Below are positions 32,590 through 41,148 of a stretch of DNA of 64,000 nt, in pieces; the stretch's first letter is position 1; every line of letters starts with the position of its first letter. The stretch is taken from positions 1 through 64,000 of the forward strand of contig JAAYAY010000328.1 of assembly GCA_012719125.1 (NCBI GenBank), given 5' to 3'. Made by a program: the position numbers and the translations under genes. Below the pieces are notes generated by a model. That model was not told where the DNA came from, did no database searches, and saw nothing but the letters and a program-made list of their open reading frames with translations. This stretch comes from Planctomycetaceae bacterium. GTDB taxonomy: Bacteria; Planctomycetota; Planctomycetia; Pirellulales; Thermoguttaceae.

Positions 32590-34947
32590 CTAGGCCGCAC
32601 CGCGACGTCGCGGGCTGCTCAACTGGCTCAAATCGATACCGCCTTCGCGCCGCAGCTTTGTCGTCGTGCCGCGCTTCGTGCGTTCCGGTGGACCGTCGAT
32701 CTCATCTCCAAAACAGACGTCGTCAGGATCTTCCTCGACCAGGGCCGAGTAATCCACCGAGTATCCGTAGTAGTCGGAGCTGCCGGCCGCACCGACGCGG
32801 TTTGCCACGAGGCCGATCAACGGAATCTTGAGCATGCTGAAGGTCTCAGCCACCCGCAGTACCAAACGACGTTGGTTCTTGTGCGGTTGCACGACCATCA
32901 GCACGCCGTCGACCAACTGGCCGATAACCGCCGTGTCGCTGGCCGCCAGCGTGGGGGGGCTGTCGATCAGGACTCGATCGTAACGGCCTTCCGCCCAGGC
33001 CAGCATGTCGGCGAATCGCTGACTGCCCAGCAGTTCGGCCGGATTCACGGGTCGCGGTCCCGCCGGCAGGATGTCCAACCCCGGAACGCCCGTCTTTCGC
33101 ACGTGACGTTCCACGATCTCGCCGACCGGCTGCGACGACCGGATTACTGCCGAAACGCCTTCGGCGCCGCGGATTCCCAGCATGGTCGACAAACCCGGCC
33201 TGCGCAAGTCGGCATCGATCAGCAGGGTTCGTTTCCCGCTGTTGGCGTAGGCCACGGCCATGTTGGCCAGGACGGTCGATTTGCCGTCTCCCGGCTCGGC
33301 GCTGGTCACCACGATTCGCCGCGACTGATCGTGGGTCAGCGCCAGCGACGTCCGCAAGGTTCGGAAGGCTTCGCTCTCGGGGGCGTCGGGCTCTGCAACC
33401 AACTGCAACGATTCCACACCCGCCCCGTGGTGCGGGGGCAGATCCTGGACGATGGCCAGCACCGGCACCCCGACCTGGGCCTGCAACTCCTCGACGGAGC
33501 GGAAGCGGTCGTCGAGCGTATCGAGTACGTAAACAGCCGCCAGCCCCACGGCCAGACCTGCCAGCAGTGCGAGCATGGCCGTGCGCCGCAGGTTGGGAGA
33601 CGCCGGACTGGTCGCCTGAACCGGCTCGCTGACCACCTCGGCCCGGATGCTCGGTCCGTCCTGGACTCCACTTAATGAAGCGACCTGATTGAGAAGATAC
33701 TCACGGCGTTCCGTGCACCACTCAATCTGACGCTCGGTCTCCTGGATGGCGATGAGCTGTCCTCCGATTCCCACGGCCTCATCCCTCGCCTTCGCCTCCG
33801 CCTTGTCGAGCTCTCGTTCGAGGCGAACGAGTGCATCGACCTGTTGCCGCATCAGGCCGATCAACGTCTGAGCCAACTCGGCGTCTCCCAACGCATTCAT
33901 GCGCTGCCGATTGTTGATCGCGCTCCGCGCCAGTTCCTCGTCCGCCGCACGGATCTGCGATCTCAGGGTCTGGACCTTCGGATGTCCCTCGCCGAAGTGT
34001 ATCAGCAGAGCCTCGAGCTCTCCGCTGTCCTTGACTCGCTGGCGATCGATGTCGGCAAGATTGGCCTTGTCCTGAGCGTTGAGCCCCAGGGCGCTCATGA
34101 GCATCTCCCGTCCCACGGCCTCCTCGACGACCATCATGTGGGATTTGGGATCCTCACCGTTGGCCACTGCCTGGACGAGCCCGTCCAGTTTTCCCCGAAC
34201 CTCGTAGAGTTCCTTTTCGTTCTCCCACCGTTCCTTCTGAATCGTGAACAGCTTCTCGAGCATCGGATGCACGGTTTTGTTGTCCGGATCGGTGTTGAGG
34301 TAGTCTCCGCAGTCCCTCTTCTGCTGGCCCAGCAGGAGCTGCAGCTTTGCCAGTTCCTCGCTCAGTTCCATCTGCTGTTCGTTGAGTCGATGGATCAGGT
34401 CGTCGGCAGTTCGCCTGTGAATGCCTTGCATGAACTCCAGGTAGGATTCGACTACCTGATTGACGACCGCCACCGCGGCGGCTGCATCGCGGGAGAGGTA
34501 CTCGATCTCGATGTTGTTGGTGCCGTAGATACTCTTGGCCGAGAGGTTCTTCCTGATCGCCGCCGCCCACTTCGATTTGGGAACCTCGGCCAGATCGACG
34601 CGATCCTCGGGACGCAACCTCTCGATGGCATCCTCGATCACCCCGGAGCTGACGATCACCCGTTCGAAGGTCGGCATCAGGTTCTTGCCTTCGCGGCCTT
34701 GTCCGGAAATGCCGGTGGAACGCGTTTCGTCGCCCGACGCGAGAATCAGCAGTTCGGCTCGCGCCGAATAGAGACGGGTAGCCGTCGAGTAATAGAACGC
34801 CCCGAGCGCCAGGGCGACGAACACGCAAAGGATCACCACGTTCTTGCGGTGCTTGACCGCCATCGTGAACTGCAGGAGGGCAAGCACGATGTGCGACGAG
34901 GTCTCGGATTTCGCCCGCTCTTGCGGGACCAGGGGTTCTTCCATCAT
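32590..34947 (-). CDS. Polysaccharide co-polymerase / tyrosine autokinase (Wzc-like)
   Basis: A 785-residue BY-kinase. A Wzz domain has two membrane spans (~35-55 and ~455-475) and a long coiled-coil periplasmic region between them. The cytoplasmic kinase has Walker A SAEPGDGKST (Lys556), Walker A' LLIDADLRRP and Walker B RVLIDSPPT. A tyrosine cluster, SSDYYGYSVDYSALV, follows at about residues 721-735 and is the likely autophosphorylation site; a basic, low-complexity tail ends the protein. It should control chain length and export together with the Wza-like protein. The PHP-type phosphatase CpsB, which dephosphorylates such kinases, is encoded about 5 kb upstream on the same strand. Confidence 0.93.
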   Translation of the reverse strand: MMEEPLVPQERAKSETSSHIVLALLQFTMAVKHRKNVVILCVFVALALGAFYYSTATRLYSARAELLILASGDETRSTGISGQGREGKNLMPTFERVIVSSGVIEDAIERLRPEDRVDLAEVPKSKWAAAIRKNLSAKSIYGTNNIEIEYLSRDAAAAVAVVNQVVESYLEFMQGIHRRTADDLIHRLNEQQMELSEELAKLQLLLGQQKRDCGDYLNTDPDNKTVHPMLEKLFTIQKERWENEKELYEVRGKLDGLVQAVANGEDPKSHMMVVEEAVGREMLMSALGLNAQDKANLADIDRQRVKDSGELEALLIHFGEGHPKVQTLRSQIRAADEELARSAINNRQRMNALGDAELAQTLIGLMRQQVDALVRLERELDKAEAKARDEAVGIGGQLIAIQETERQIEWCTERREYLLNQVASLSGVQDGPSIRAEVVSEPVQATSPASPNLRRTAMLALLAGLAVGLAAVYVLDTLDDRFRSVEELQAQVGVPVLAIVQDLPPHHGAGVESLQLVAEPDAPESEAFRTLRTSLALTHDQSRRIVVTSAEPGDGKSTVLANMAVAYANSGKRTLLIDADLRRPGLSTMLGIRGAEGVSAVIRSSQPVGEIVERHVRKTGVPGLDILPAGPRPVNPAELLGSQRFADMLAWAEGRYDRVLIDSPPTLAASDTAVIGQLVDGVLMVVQPHKNQRRLVLRVAETFSMLKIPLIGLVANRVGAAGSSDYYGYSVDYSALVEEDPDDVCFGDEIDGPPERTKRGTTTKLRREGGIDLSQLSSPRRRGAA

Positions 34948-34991
34948 GCTGGTATCGATCCTCGTAGGCCGTCGGCGTAGGTCATGAACTG

Positions 34992-36119
34992 CTAGAATAG
35001 GACTAACGAACTGCCGACGCTGAACCGGACGAAGCTCTTCAGCGTCTCGAAAGCCACCGTGATGGGCGTTTCTTCCACGATGATGACGTCGTTTTCCTGG
35101 AGCAGGATATTGCCGCGGTTCTTCAGGACCTCGCGAATGCTGGCCCGGATGGTAATGGGCTCCGACTCACCCGACGCGCGCCGGAACACCAGGATCCGGT
35201 CGGCCCACAACGTGCTGCCTCCGCCCGCCAGCGCCAGGGCGTTGTGCAGGTAGAGATCGTCGTTCGGCGGCATATCGAACTCGCCAGGGTTTCTCACGAG
35301 CCCCGAGACCTGGATCTTCCGCTCCGGCCGTTTCTTCACGTGGACGACGTCGCCGTCGTCGAGGTAGTAGGCTCCGTTGCCTTCTTTGCTCGCACTGACC
35401 AGATCGACGGCGATCGTGTCGGCCTGCTCCGGGAGCCCCTCTTCGTAGGCGGCCAGGACCACGCCTTTGCCGTTGTCGGCCACCCGCAGCGGGTTTCCGC
35501 GAAGCGCATCCGGCGTATTGGCGCTCAAGGCGGGGCGGCGAATCGTCACGTCGGGGCTGGCGTCGTCCGTAAGGCCGCCGGCCGCCAGAATGGCGCTCAG
35601 CAGGTTGCTGTTGCCTCGCGCGAGCTCCACCAACCCTGGCTCCATGACCCCGCCGCTGACCATGACTATGTTCTTGCGCTGTTCCTCGATCCGCACGGCA
35701 ACATGCGGCGTTCGTATCACGTCTCTTTGGCGCGCCGCCTCGGCAATCGCGAACTGGGCTTGGTCGGGCGTCATCCCTTCGACCTCGACCGGACCGATCA
35801 AGGGGACATTCGCCATGCCGTCGGCCGCCACGTTGACCAGCGAGGGCTTCGTCTCGCCGCCCCCATAGTCCGAGTACACTTCCACCTCGATGATGTCCCC
35901 AACCCCGATCTGGTTGCTCGGCACGAAGACGGACGACAACCGCGAGAGATCCGCCTTGTTGAGCCGGTCGATCGGTTTGGCGGCGAATTGCGGCGGCAGT
36001 TCCGTGGCATGGTGGGTTGCGGTCGCGCATCCGCCGCCTGCCAACAGGCATGTCAGCGCTACCCACAATCCGCCGAGCCACTGCCGAACCGGCAGCGCCT
36101 GATGCGATCTTGCCGTCAT
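34992..36119 (-). CDS. Polysaccharide export lipoprotein (Wza-like, SLBB domains)
   Basis: About 375 residues. The leader (WLGGLWVALTCLLAGGGC) ends at a Cys that could be lipidated, although the residues before it are an imperfect lipobox. A Poly_export domain follows (~50-130: IGVGDIIEVEVYSDYGGGE, VPLIGPVEVEGMT) and then SLBB-type repeats (VMVSGGVMEPGLVEL, KIQVSGLVRNPGEFDMP). It should form the outer-membrane translocon for the exopolysaccharide. It is the first gene of the core export operon, with the autokinase 44 bp downstream. The ATG at 36119 is preferred because it starts the signal sequence; a longer frame to 36260 is unlikely. Confidence 0.88.
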   Translation of the reverse strand: MTARSHQALPVRQWLGGLWVALTCLLAGGGCATATHHATELPPQFAAKPIDRLNKADLSRLSSVFVPSNQIGVGDIIEVEVYSDYGGGETKPSLVNVAADGMANVPLIGPVEVEGMTPDQAQFAIAEAARQRDVIRTPHVAVRIEEQRKNIVMVSGGVMEPGLVELARGNSNLLSAILAAGGLTDDASPDVTIRRPALSANTPDALRGNPLRVADNGKGVVLAAYEEGLPEQADTIAVDLVSASKEGNGAYYLDDGDVVHVKKRPERKIQVSGLVRNPGEFDMPPNDDLYLHNALALAGGGSTLWADRILVFRRASGESEPITIRASIREVLKNRGNILLQENDVIIVEETPITVAFETLKSFVRFSVGSSLVLF

Positions 36120-36272
36120 GCAATGAACCTGTTTCGTAGAAGAGAGACTCGCGCAACCGAGCCTCCGGAGTATCCGCTCGACACGCGTCGATATGCGGCC
36201 GCAATCCGCCGGATCCGCCCAGGGCACGTCAGCACGAAGAGATTTTTCCCGCAAACGCAATCTTGAGGCCGT

Positions 36273-36302
36273 CTAATAGCAGGAAAAACCCCTGAGAGTC
36301 AA
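36273..36302 (-). promoter_or_regulatory. Candidate promoter of the export operon
   Basis: On the minus strand TTGACT (36302-36297) is followed after 18 bp by TATTAG (36278-36273), about 145 bp upstream of the export-lipoprotein start codon. It is the best sigma70-like site I can find in the 360-bp gap between the export gene and the last PASP-tail gene. The gap shows no other gene or clear hairpin. Confidence 0.35.
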
Positions 36303-36479
36303 CCGCAGTTCTTGTCGCCGGCTCCATGACAAGGCTTGATGTCAAACTGCGCAGACTGCCAAGACAAGCCTGAAGCCGGTGACCGCAAGGACGCAGCACA
36401 CGCGAAGTTCTCACCCGCAGATGCAGGCGACGACGCCCGAACAGCCGACGCCGGTTCGAGCCCTCGGCTTCGGCCCCTG

Positions 36480-37118
36480 TCACGGACTGGCAGGCACCCG
36501 GTTCGACTTCTGGGCATTGTGATAGATGATCGGCGCAGCCACCGCCCCGGCGACCACACCCGCGATGAGCGCCGCCTCGGAAAAGGAAACCGCAGGGAGC
36601 GGCCCTTGGCCCAGTACGATGCCGCCCCCCGGCACCAATCGAGCCACGGCACTCGCCTTCGGCGGCGCCGCACCTGGGGTCCATACTCGAAGGTAATTGG
36701 ACTCCACGCGGCCGGGGCGTGCCACGACGATCGCATATCGACCGCCGCGGAGGCCGGAGAGAGTGAAACGTCCGGCCGCGTCGGACCTGGTTTCCGCCAC
36801 TGCTTCTCCGTCCCGCAATGCGGCAACCCGAACGCCTGCCACCGTTCTTCCGCGATCCGGCTCCGCCGGATCCGGAACAATCACACCGTGAAGCACGCCG
36901 CGGTCCAAGACCACATCCTGGACGAGAACGGGGCGGGCCGCGGTTGCAGCAGCGCGATCCTGCGAAGGCGTCTCGCCGGTCGCAGAGGACAACTGCTCCG
37001 CCGACAGCAGGGCGGGCGTCAGGGCCGTCCAGATCGCCAGAACGACCCCCAACCATCTCCACGACCGCCCCCGATCACGACGAGAGGGACCGCACCAGAT
37101 TGCGAAGAAGCCTCCCAT
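36480..37118 (-). CDS. PASP-tail secreted protein 1
   Basis: A 212-residue member of a four-gene tandem family. It has a signal peptide (WRWLGVVLAIWTALTPALLSA), then a beta-sandwich like a carboxypeptidase-regulatory/transthyretin-type domain (DVVLDRGVLHGVIV, SDAAGRFTLSGLRGGRYAI, LRVWTPG) and a late hydrophobic segment (LIAGVVAGAVAAPIIYHN). The protein ends exactly in VPASP. The domain is an Ig-like fold often found in surface proteins. The C-terminal segment could anchor it in a membrane or act as a sorting tail. The ATG at 37118 has AGGAGA 5-6 nt upstream. Function is unknown; the position beside the export operon suggests an envelope or matrix role. Confidence 0.8.
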   Translation of the reverse strand: MGGFFAIWCGPSRRDRGRSWRWLGVVLAIWTALTPALLSAEQLSSATGETPSQDRAAATAARPVLVQDVVLDRGVLHGVIVPDPAEPDRGRTVAGVRVAALRDGEAVAETRSDAAGRFTLSGLRGGRYAIVVARPGRVESNYLRVWTPGAAPPKASAVARLVPGGGIVLGQGPLPAVSFSEAALIAGVVAGAVAAPIIYHNAQKSNRVPASP

Positions 37119-37175
37119 CACGTTCTCCTGTTGATCACACCGTCGACGAAAATGCCGCATCCGGCGCCGCCGCCG

Positions 37176-37718
37176 CTAGGGACTTGCCGGCGACGAACTG
37201 CCTCCCTGATTGTGGAGCGCGATCGGGATCGCAATCATGGCCGCCACCAGCCCCCCGATCACGAACGCATCCGACGCAAAGAACTGTTCCAAGGGCATCT
37301 GGCCCCGAACCACGCCGTCGCCGGTCACGATCAACGCTGCCGACTTGGCGGTCGGCGGTGCGGCCTTGTTCGCCCAAGCGCGTACGAAGCGCGCCTGGCC
37401 TCCCGACTGGAGCACATAGACGCCGCCGCGAAGCCCGGACAGCCTGAATCGTCCGAATTTGTCGGCCTGAACCTGCCCGACCTCCCGCTTCTGCTGAACG
37501 ACGACGACCTTTGCCGAGGGCTGCGGTGCACCGTGAACGTCCACCACAACACCCTGCAGGCCGCCCTGAGCATCCAACGCCACGTCGGCGACCTCCAGTT
37601 GAGCCCGGGAGGCCGCCGCATGTTGCTTGTCGCCGCCTTGCACAGCAGAAACCGGCAACACCAGCCCCAGACAGACAGCAGCCACCACGGGCGTCCTAAT
37701 AGCTTTCAGGCCTTTCAT
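37176..37718 (-). CDS. PASP-tail secreted protein 2
   Basis: A 180-residue paralogue, 57 bp upstream of the first. It has a signal peptide (TPVVAAVCLGLVLPVSA), then the family's beta domain with DVALDAQGGLQGVVVD, DKFGRFRLSGLRGGVYVL and the VRAW motif. The late hydrophobic run is FVIGGLVAAMIAIPIALHN, followed by a Gly/Ser spacer and the terminal PASP. The middle GVVRGQMPL corresponds to GIVLGQGPL in protein 1. Short spacing suggests cotranscription with its neighbours. I do not know an assigned function for this family. Confidence 0.8.
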   Translation of the reverse strand: MKGLKAIRTPVVAAVCLGLVLPVSAVQGGDKQHAAASRAQLEVADVALDAQGGLQGVVVDVHGAPQPSAKVVVVQQKREVGQVQADKFGRFRLSGLRGGVYVLQSGGQARFVRAWANKAAPPTAKSAALIVTGDGVVRGQMPLEQFFASDAFVIGGLVAAMIAIPIALHNQGGSSSPASP

Positions 37719-37783
37719 CCTACTATCCCCACTCACACGAAGAGCTTCACAAGGAACCCGTCCGCGTTCCATCGACACAGGAA

Positions 37784-38356
37784 TCACGGACTGGCCGGGT
37801 CATCGTCGTTGGCGTTGTGAATCGCTACCGGAATCGCGACCGCTGCCGCAACGACGCCGGCAATCACCCACGGATTGGTGATCACTTTCTTGAAACCGCG
37901 CCAGGACTGCCCGAGCGCTTGCGGCTGGCCGTCCACCAGCAGAACACTGCTCTTTGCCGCAGCCGGAGCCCCTTTGGGCGTCCAAACCCGGACGACGGTT
38001 TGAGTCTGCCCGGCAACCAGCGTCACCACCCCACCCTTGAGTCCGGCGATTGCGAAACGTCCGTCCGCGTCGGTAGTCGCGGAGCCGAGACTCCGATTGC
38101 CGGAGAACGCCGCGATTTGCACGCCCGCCAGGCCACGCCCCTGCGGCGACAGGAGTTGCCCACGAAGCAGGCCGTCGGCCGACAGAGCGACGTCACTGAC
38201 CGCGGCTACCGTTACGGCCGGACTTGGCGGAGTCGCCGAAGCTGTCGGGACTGCCGCCGCCGGTCCATCCGCCGCCTGCAATACCGGAACAGGCAAGACC
38301 ATCCCCAGAACCGCCAGCCAAATCAAACCAAATCCGCGAATCTTCCTGCGACCCAT
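37784..38356 (-). CDS. PASP-tail secreted protein 3
   Basis: A 190-residue paralogue with a signal peptide (IWLAVLGMVLPVPVLQA) and an Ala/Pro/Thr-rich linker. The beta domain shows DVALSADGLLRGQLL, DADGRFAIAGLKGG and VRVWTPKGAP, and the late hydrophobic segment is WVIAGVVAAAVAIPVAIHN. It ends in NDDDPASP. The start at 38356 is the Met that directly precedes the basic n-region of the signal peptide. It ends 65 bp before protein 2 begins. A stable hairpin in the gap behind protein 4 (38591-38653) separates it from the fourth paralogue. Confidence 0.8.
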   Translation of the reverse strand: MGRRKIRGFGLIWLAVLGMVLPVPVLQAADGPAAAVPTASATPPSPAVTVAAVSDVALSADGLLRGQLLSPQGRGLAGVQIAAFSGNRSLGSATTDADGRFAIAGLKGGVVTLVAGQTQTVVRVWTPKGAPAAAKSSVLLVDGQPQALGQSWRGFKKVITNPWVIAGVVAAAVAIPVAIHNANDDDPASP

Positions 38357-38590
38357 TACATCGAGCCTCCATCGTTTCTTGACGAATCGAATTCCTCGTT
38401 CCCGAGCCGGGCTCCGCCTATGCCCTGCCTGTGAACTCGGGATCAACGGCACGACTTCCGCTGCGCCGCAAGCTGTCACCAGCCATTTTCGGGCACAGAA
38501 GGACGTCTGCGAGCGGGATGCTACAGAAATCGCCGCGACGGCGAAACCCCAATTGGAGACAAACCGAGGACAGACTCAAGAAATGGGTAC

Positions 38591-38653
38591 GGGCCCCGCA
38601 GGCCGAGACGTCGCGAGACCTTTTCCGTCTCGCCGACTCAGCTTGCGGGGCCC
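38591..38653 (-). terminator. Large hairpin between PASP-tail genes 4 and 3
   Basis: Outer arms 38591-38603 (GGGCCCCGCAGGC) and 38641-38653 pair over 13 bp with one mismatch. Inside them 38613-38619 (GCGAGAC) and 38627-38633 form a 7-bp stem with a 7-base loop. It begins 37 bp after the stop of gene 4, so it may end or attenuate that transcript before gene 3. No U-run follows, so it could instead be a repeat. The rest of the 333-bp gap shows nothing else. Confidence 0.5.
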
Positions 38654-38689
38654 GACACGATTCCACCAACGTCAGGCCGATTCACGCAG

Positions 38690-39250
38690 CTACGGACTGG
38701 CGGGCACGTTCCCTTTTTCAGCCGCCGCGATCCCGACCGGTACGGCAACCGCGGTTGCAGCAACTCCGGCCACAACCCACGGGTTGGCCAGGAGCATCCG
38801 GGCGGGCGGCAACCCTCCCCACAATCCCCGTTGGTACTGATAGTTGTAATACTGCCCCCGCACAAGGGGGTCGGGCGTCACGATCAAGGCCATTGAGGGA
38901 ACCCCCTTGGGTTCGGTACCCGGCGCCCAAAGGCGATAGTCCTCAACGGAACCAGCAGCCGCCACCTGATACATTCCTCCTTGAAGACCACGGAACGCGA
39001 AGGCACCCCGTTCGTCGGTCATCACCGTAACAAGCGGACGACTTTCGGTCAGCAGCGTCACCTTTTGCCCGAGTTGAGGAATGTTTTGAGCGTTTACCAG
39101 TTGCCCGACAAACACCCCCCCGGGTGTCAAGGCAACATCGTGCACGATACGTTCAGGGGAAGGCGGAGCCGCGAATGCAGCACCCGACAGGCATACCCCC
39201 AGTGCCGCCAGACACACGACCACCCCTCCGACAATCCTGGCAGACTTCAT
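38690..39250 (-). CDS. PASP-tail secreted protein 4
   Basis: The most divergent paralogue, 186 residues. It has a signal peptide (VVVCLAALGVCLSGAAFA), DVALTPGGVFVGQLV, DERGAFAFRGLQGGMYQV, YRLWAPG and a VRGQYYNYQYQRG insertion rich in Tyr. The late hydrophobic run is WVVAGVAATAVAVPVGIAAA, then KGNVPASP at the end. The HN that follows this segment in the other three is absent. It is the promoter-proximal member, with a 204-bp gap to the metallopeptidase gene upstream; an AGGA sits about 10 nt before the ATG. Confidence 0.8.
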   Translation of the reverse strand: MKSARIVGGVVVCLAALGVCLSGAAFAAPPSPERIVHDVALTPGGVFVGQLVNAQNIPQLGQKVTLLTESRPLVTVMTDERGAFAFRGLQGGMYQVAAAGSVEDYRLWAPGTEPKGVPSMALIVTPDPLVRGQYYNYQYQRGLWGGLPPARMLLANPWVVAGVAATAVAVPVGIAAAEKGNVPASP

Positions 39251-39454
39251 CGTATTTCCGTCCTAAACAAGTAGCGTCGATTGTTTGTATGCAGTTCCTT
39301 ATCCCGCAACGAACGCCATGGACGTGTCCATACGCTCGTGCAAATTCCGGATCGTTGGTACTATCGTCTCTACCCGCATGACCACTACAGTAAACAAAAC
39401 CGTTTTCCCTGGTTTTTCCGGCTAATCCGCCAAACACTGCGCAAAACACCCAAC

Positions 39455-40261
39455 CTAACGGCGAGGCGTCCAACCGCGAAAATGGGACAAGTACTCCTGT
39501 TCGAGTCCCGGAATCCTCTGCGCCAACCTTGCCCCGAGACTGCCGGGCGGCACGTTGCCGGCGATATCGCGAAGATAGAGAACCAACTCGCCGTGTGCAT
39601 CCCGCGAACCGTACAGCATATAGTGAACCCAAGCCCATGCGTCACGATATTCGGCGCTGCCCATTTCAGTCACTTCGCCCTTCTTCTCTAGCTTCTCGAT
39701 GGCCGTCTTGACGCCGAACTTCGCATTCCAGCGCACCTTGGTCAGATGCGGACTGCCGTAGGGACGGTCTTGGGGCGATACCTCGAAGAACTCTGCCAGT
39801 CCCTCATCGAGCCATAGAGGAACCATCGGCAGCACCGCATGCAGCAGGGCATGAGTGCATTCGTGGCGCAGATCGGTTGCCAACTCCTTACTGGCGTATG
39901 CGAGCACGACGCCGGGACCTCCGCGTTTGATATAGAGCGCCCGCCGATACGGCACGTCAGAAAGAAATTTGTTCAAGTAGTGCCGATAATCGGCCTCGTT
40001 GCGGAACAGGTAGATCTCGATGTGCTCCTGAGGGGCAGGTATACCCAGCACCCGAACCAGATCCTCCTGAAGCTGGGCCAGATCGTCGAGCAAGGCCTCC
40101 GAGCCCTGCAATGAGAAATCCGCCCGGCATACAAAAGGGCCGGCCGCACGCAGGTCAGCCCAATCCTCGGCAAAGCAGATGTCACTCACCGGCCCCAGCA
40201 GGAGCCCAAGCGAGATCACACTCCACGAGCGGACGGACAAGAACCGGCCAGGCATCCCCAT
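39455..40261 (-). CDS. Secreted zinc metallopeptidase-like protein (DUF1570-like)
   Basis: A 268-residue protein with a signal peptide (SWSVISLGLLLGPVSDICFA). The zincin motif HECTH gives His133, Glu134 and His137, followed by WLDEGLAEFFE, whose Glu is the likely third zinc ligand (gluzincin/peptidase-MA arrangement). This matches the planctomycete DUF1570 group. The start codon overlaps the stop of the phosphatase gene (TGATG), which fixes the start and implies coupling. It may process an envelope or matrix protein of the adjacent locus; that role is inferred from position only. Confidence 0.82.
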   Translation of the reverse strand: MGMPGRFLSVRSWSVISLGLLLGPVSDICFAEDWADLRAAGPFVCRADFSLQGSEALLDDLAQLQEDLVRVLGIPAPQEHIEIYLFRNEADYRHYLNKFLSDVPYRRALYIKRGGPGVVLAYASKELATDLRHECTHALLHAVLPMVPLWLDEGLAEFFEVSPQDRPYGSPHLTKVRWNAKFGVKTAIEKLEKKGEVTEMGSAEYRDAWAWVHYMLYGSRDAHGELVLYLRDIAGNVPPGSLGARLAQRIPGLEQEYLSHFRGWTPRR

Positions 40262-41058
40262 CAGCAAGCCCTGCGTCGCCGAAACCAACCCCCGCTGACT
40301 TCCGGCGTGCTTCGCGGTCCCTGGGAGATTTCGCCGCCCCGAGCCACGGCTGCCGGATTGAGGCAACACACCTCTTCCGCCCGTTGCGGTCCCAACAACT
40401 CGGCAGCACGTTGATAGGCGCGCGACATCAGAGGGCGCCGACTCGTGGTCCCATGAGCGTCGGTCGCCAGGAAATGAACCAGCCCTTCTTGCAGCAACCA
40501 CTCCGAGAACGCCTGAATCTCGGGACCAAACGATCCCACGAGACTCCCCGCCGTCACCTGCATCAGACAGCCGTTCGCAACCAACCCTTCGACAACCTGC
40601 GGCTCTCGCAAGATCCCCTGGTTTCGTTCGGGATGAGAGAGAATGCCGACCATGCCGGCTGCCCGCAATGCTCCCAGAAGGCCGTCTAGCGGTAGATAGA
40701 GCTCGTGGGGCAATTCCAGCAAGACATGGCGTCGCCGATCGGCGAGACTGACGACGTCGCCGGTCTGAAGCCCGCGGATCATGTCGGGTTCAATCCGAAT
40801 GTCCGCCCCCGGAAGAACCTGCAGCGGGATATCTCGTTGGTCCAGTTCTCGCTGGAATCGTGCGACATAGGCCCGAACGGTCTCGCCCCGGTTCCGGGCG
40901 TAGTTGCCCAACTGATGAGGCGTCGCCACGATAATGCCTATTCCGTCGGCCACGGCCATTTCGGCCATCGCCAAGGAGACTCCCAGGTTCACGGCGCCGT
41001 CATCTAGCCCCGGAAGAATATGGCAGTGTATGTCGACAAAGGCGATGGCACCGGCCAC
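40261..41058 (-). CDS. CpsB/CapC-type PHP tyrosine phosphatase
   Basis: A 265-residue metal-dependent phosphotyrosine phosphatase of the PHP superfamily. The family motif DIHCHILPGLDDGA is at residues 9-22, with ATPHQLG, a later LSHPERN and ATDAHG completing the metal sites. CpsB/YwqE enzymes dephosphorylate BY-kinases of capsule systems. The Wzc-like kinase lies downstream on the same strand, beyond the peptidase and PASP-tail genes. The phosphatase is the first gene of this leftward series. The C-terminal ~30 residues are variable and basic. Confidence 0.9.
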   Translation of the reverse strand: MAGAIAFVDIHCHILPGLDDGAVNLGVSLAMAEMAVADGIGIIVATPHQLGNYARNRGETVRAYVARFQRELDQRDIPLQVLPGADIRIEPDMIRGLQTGDVVSLADRRRHVLLELPHELYLPLDGLLGALRAAGMVGILSHPERNQGILREPQVVEGLVANGCLMQVTAGSLVGSFGPEIQAFSEWLLQEGLVHFLATDAHGTTSRRPLMSRAYQRAAELLGPQRAEEVCCLNPAAVARGGEISQGPRSTPEVSGGWFRRRRAC

Positions 41059-41148
41059 AACGACCTCGCTTGACGCGTTGTACGAGTAGAAACGGAAATC
41101 GGCAATTCGGACGAGTCCATCAGATCCGGTTACGTGTCGCCGCGCACC

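Noticed and set aside
36480-39250. PASP tails as PEP-CTERM/exosortase or LPXTG sorting signals
   Set aside because: In those systems the motif comes before the hydrophobic segment and a basic cluster ends the protein. Here the motif comes after the segment at the very end. No exosortase or sortase gene is in the window.
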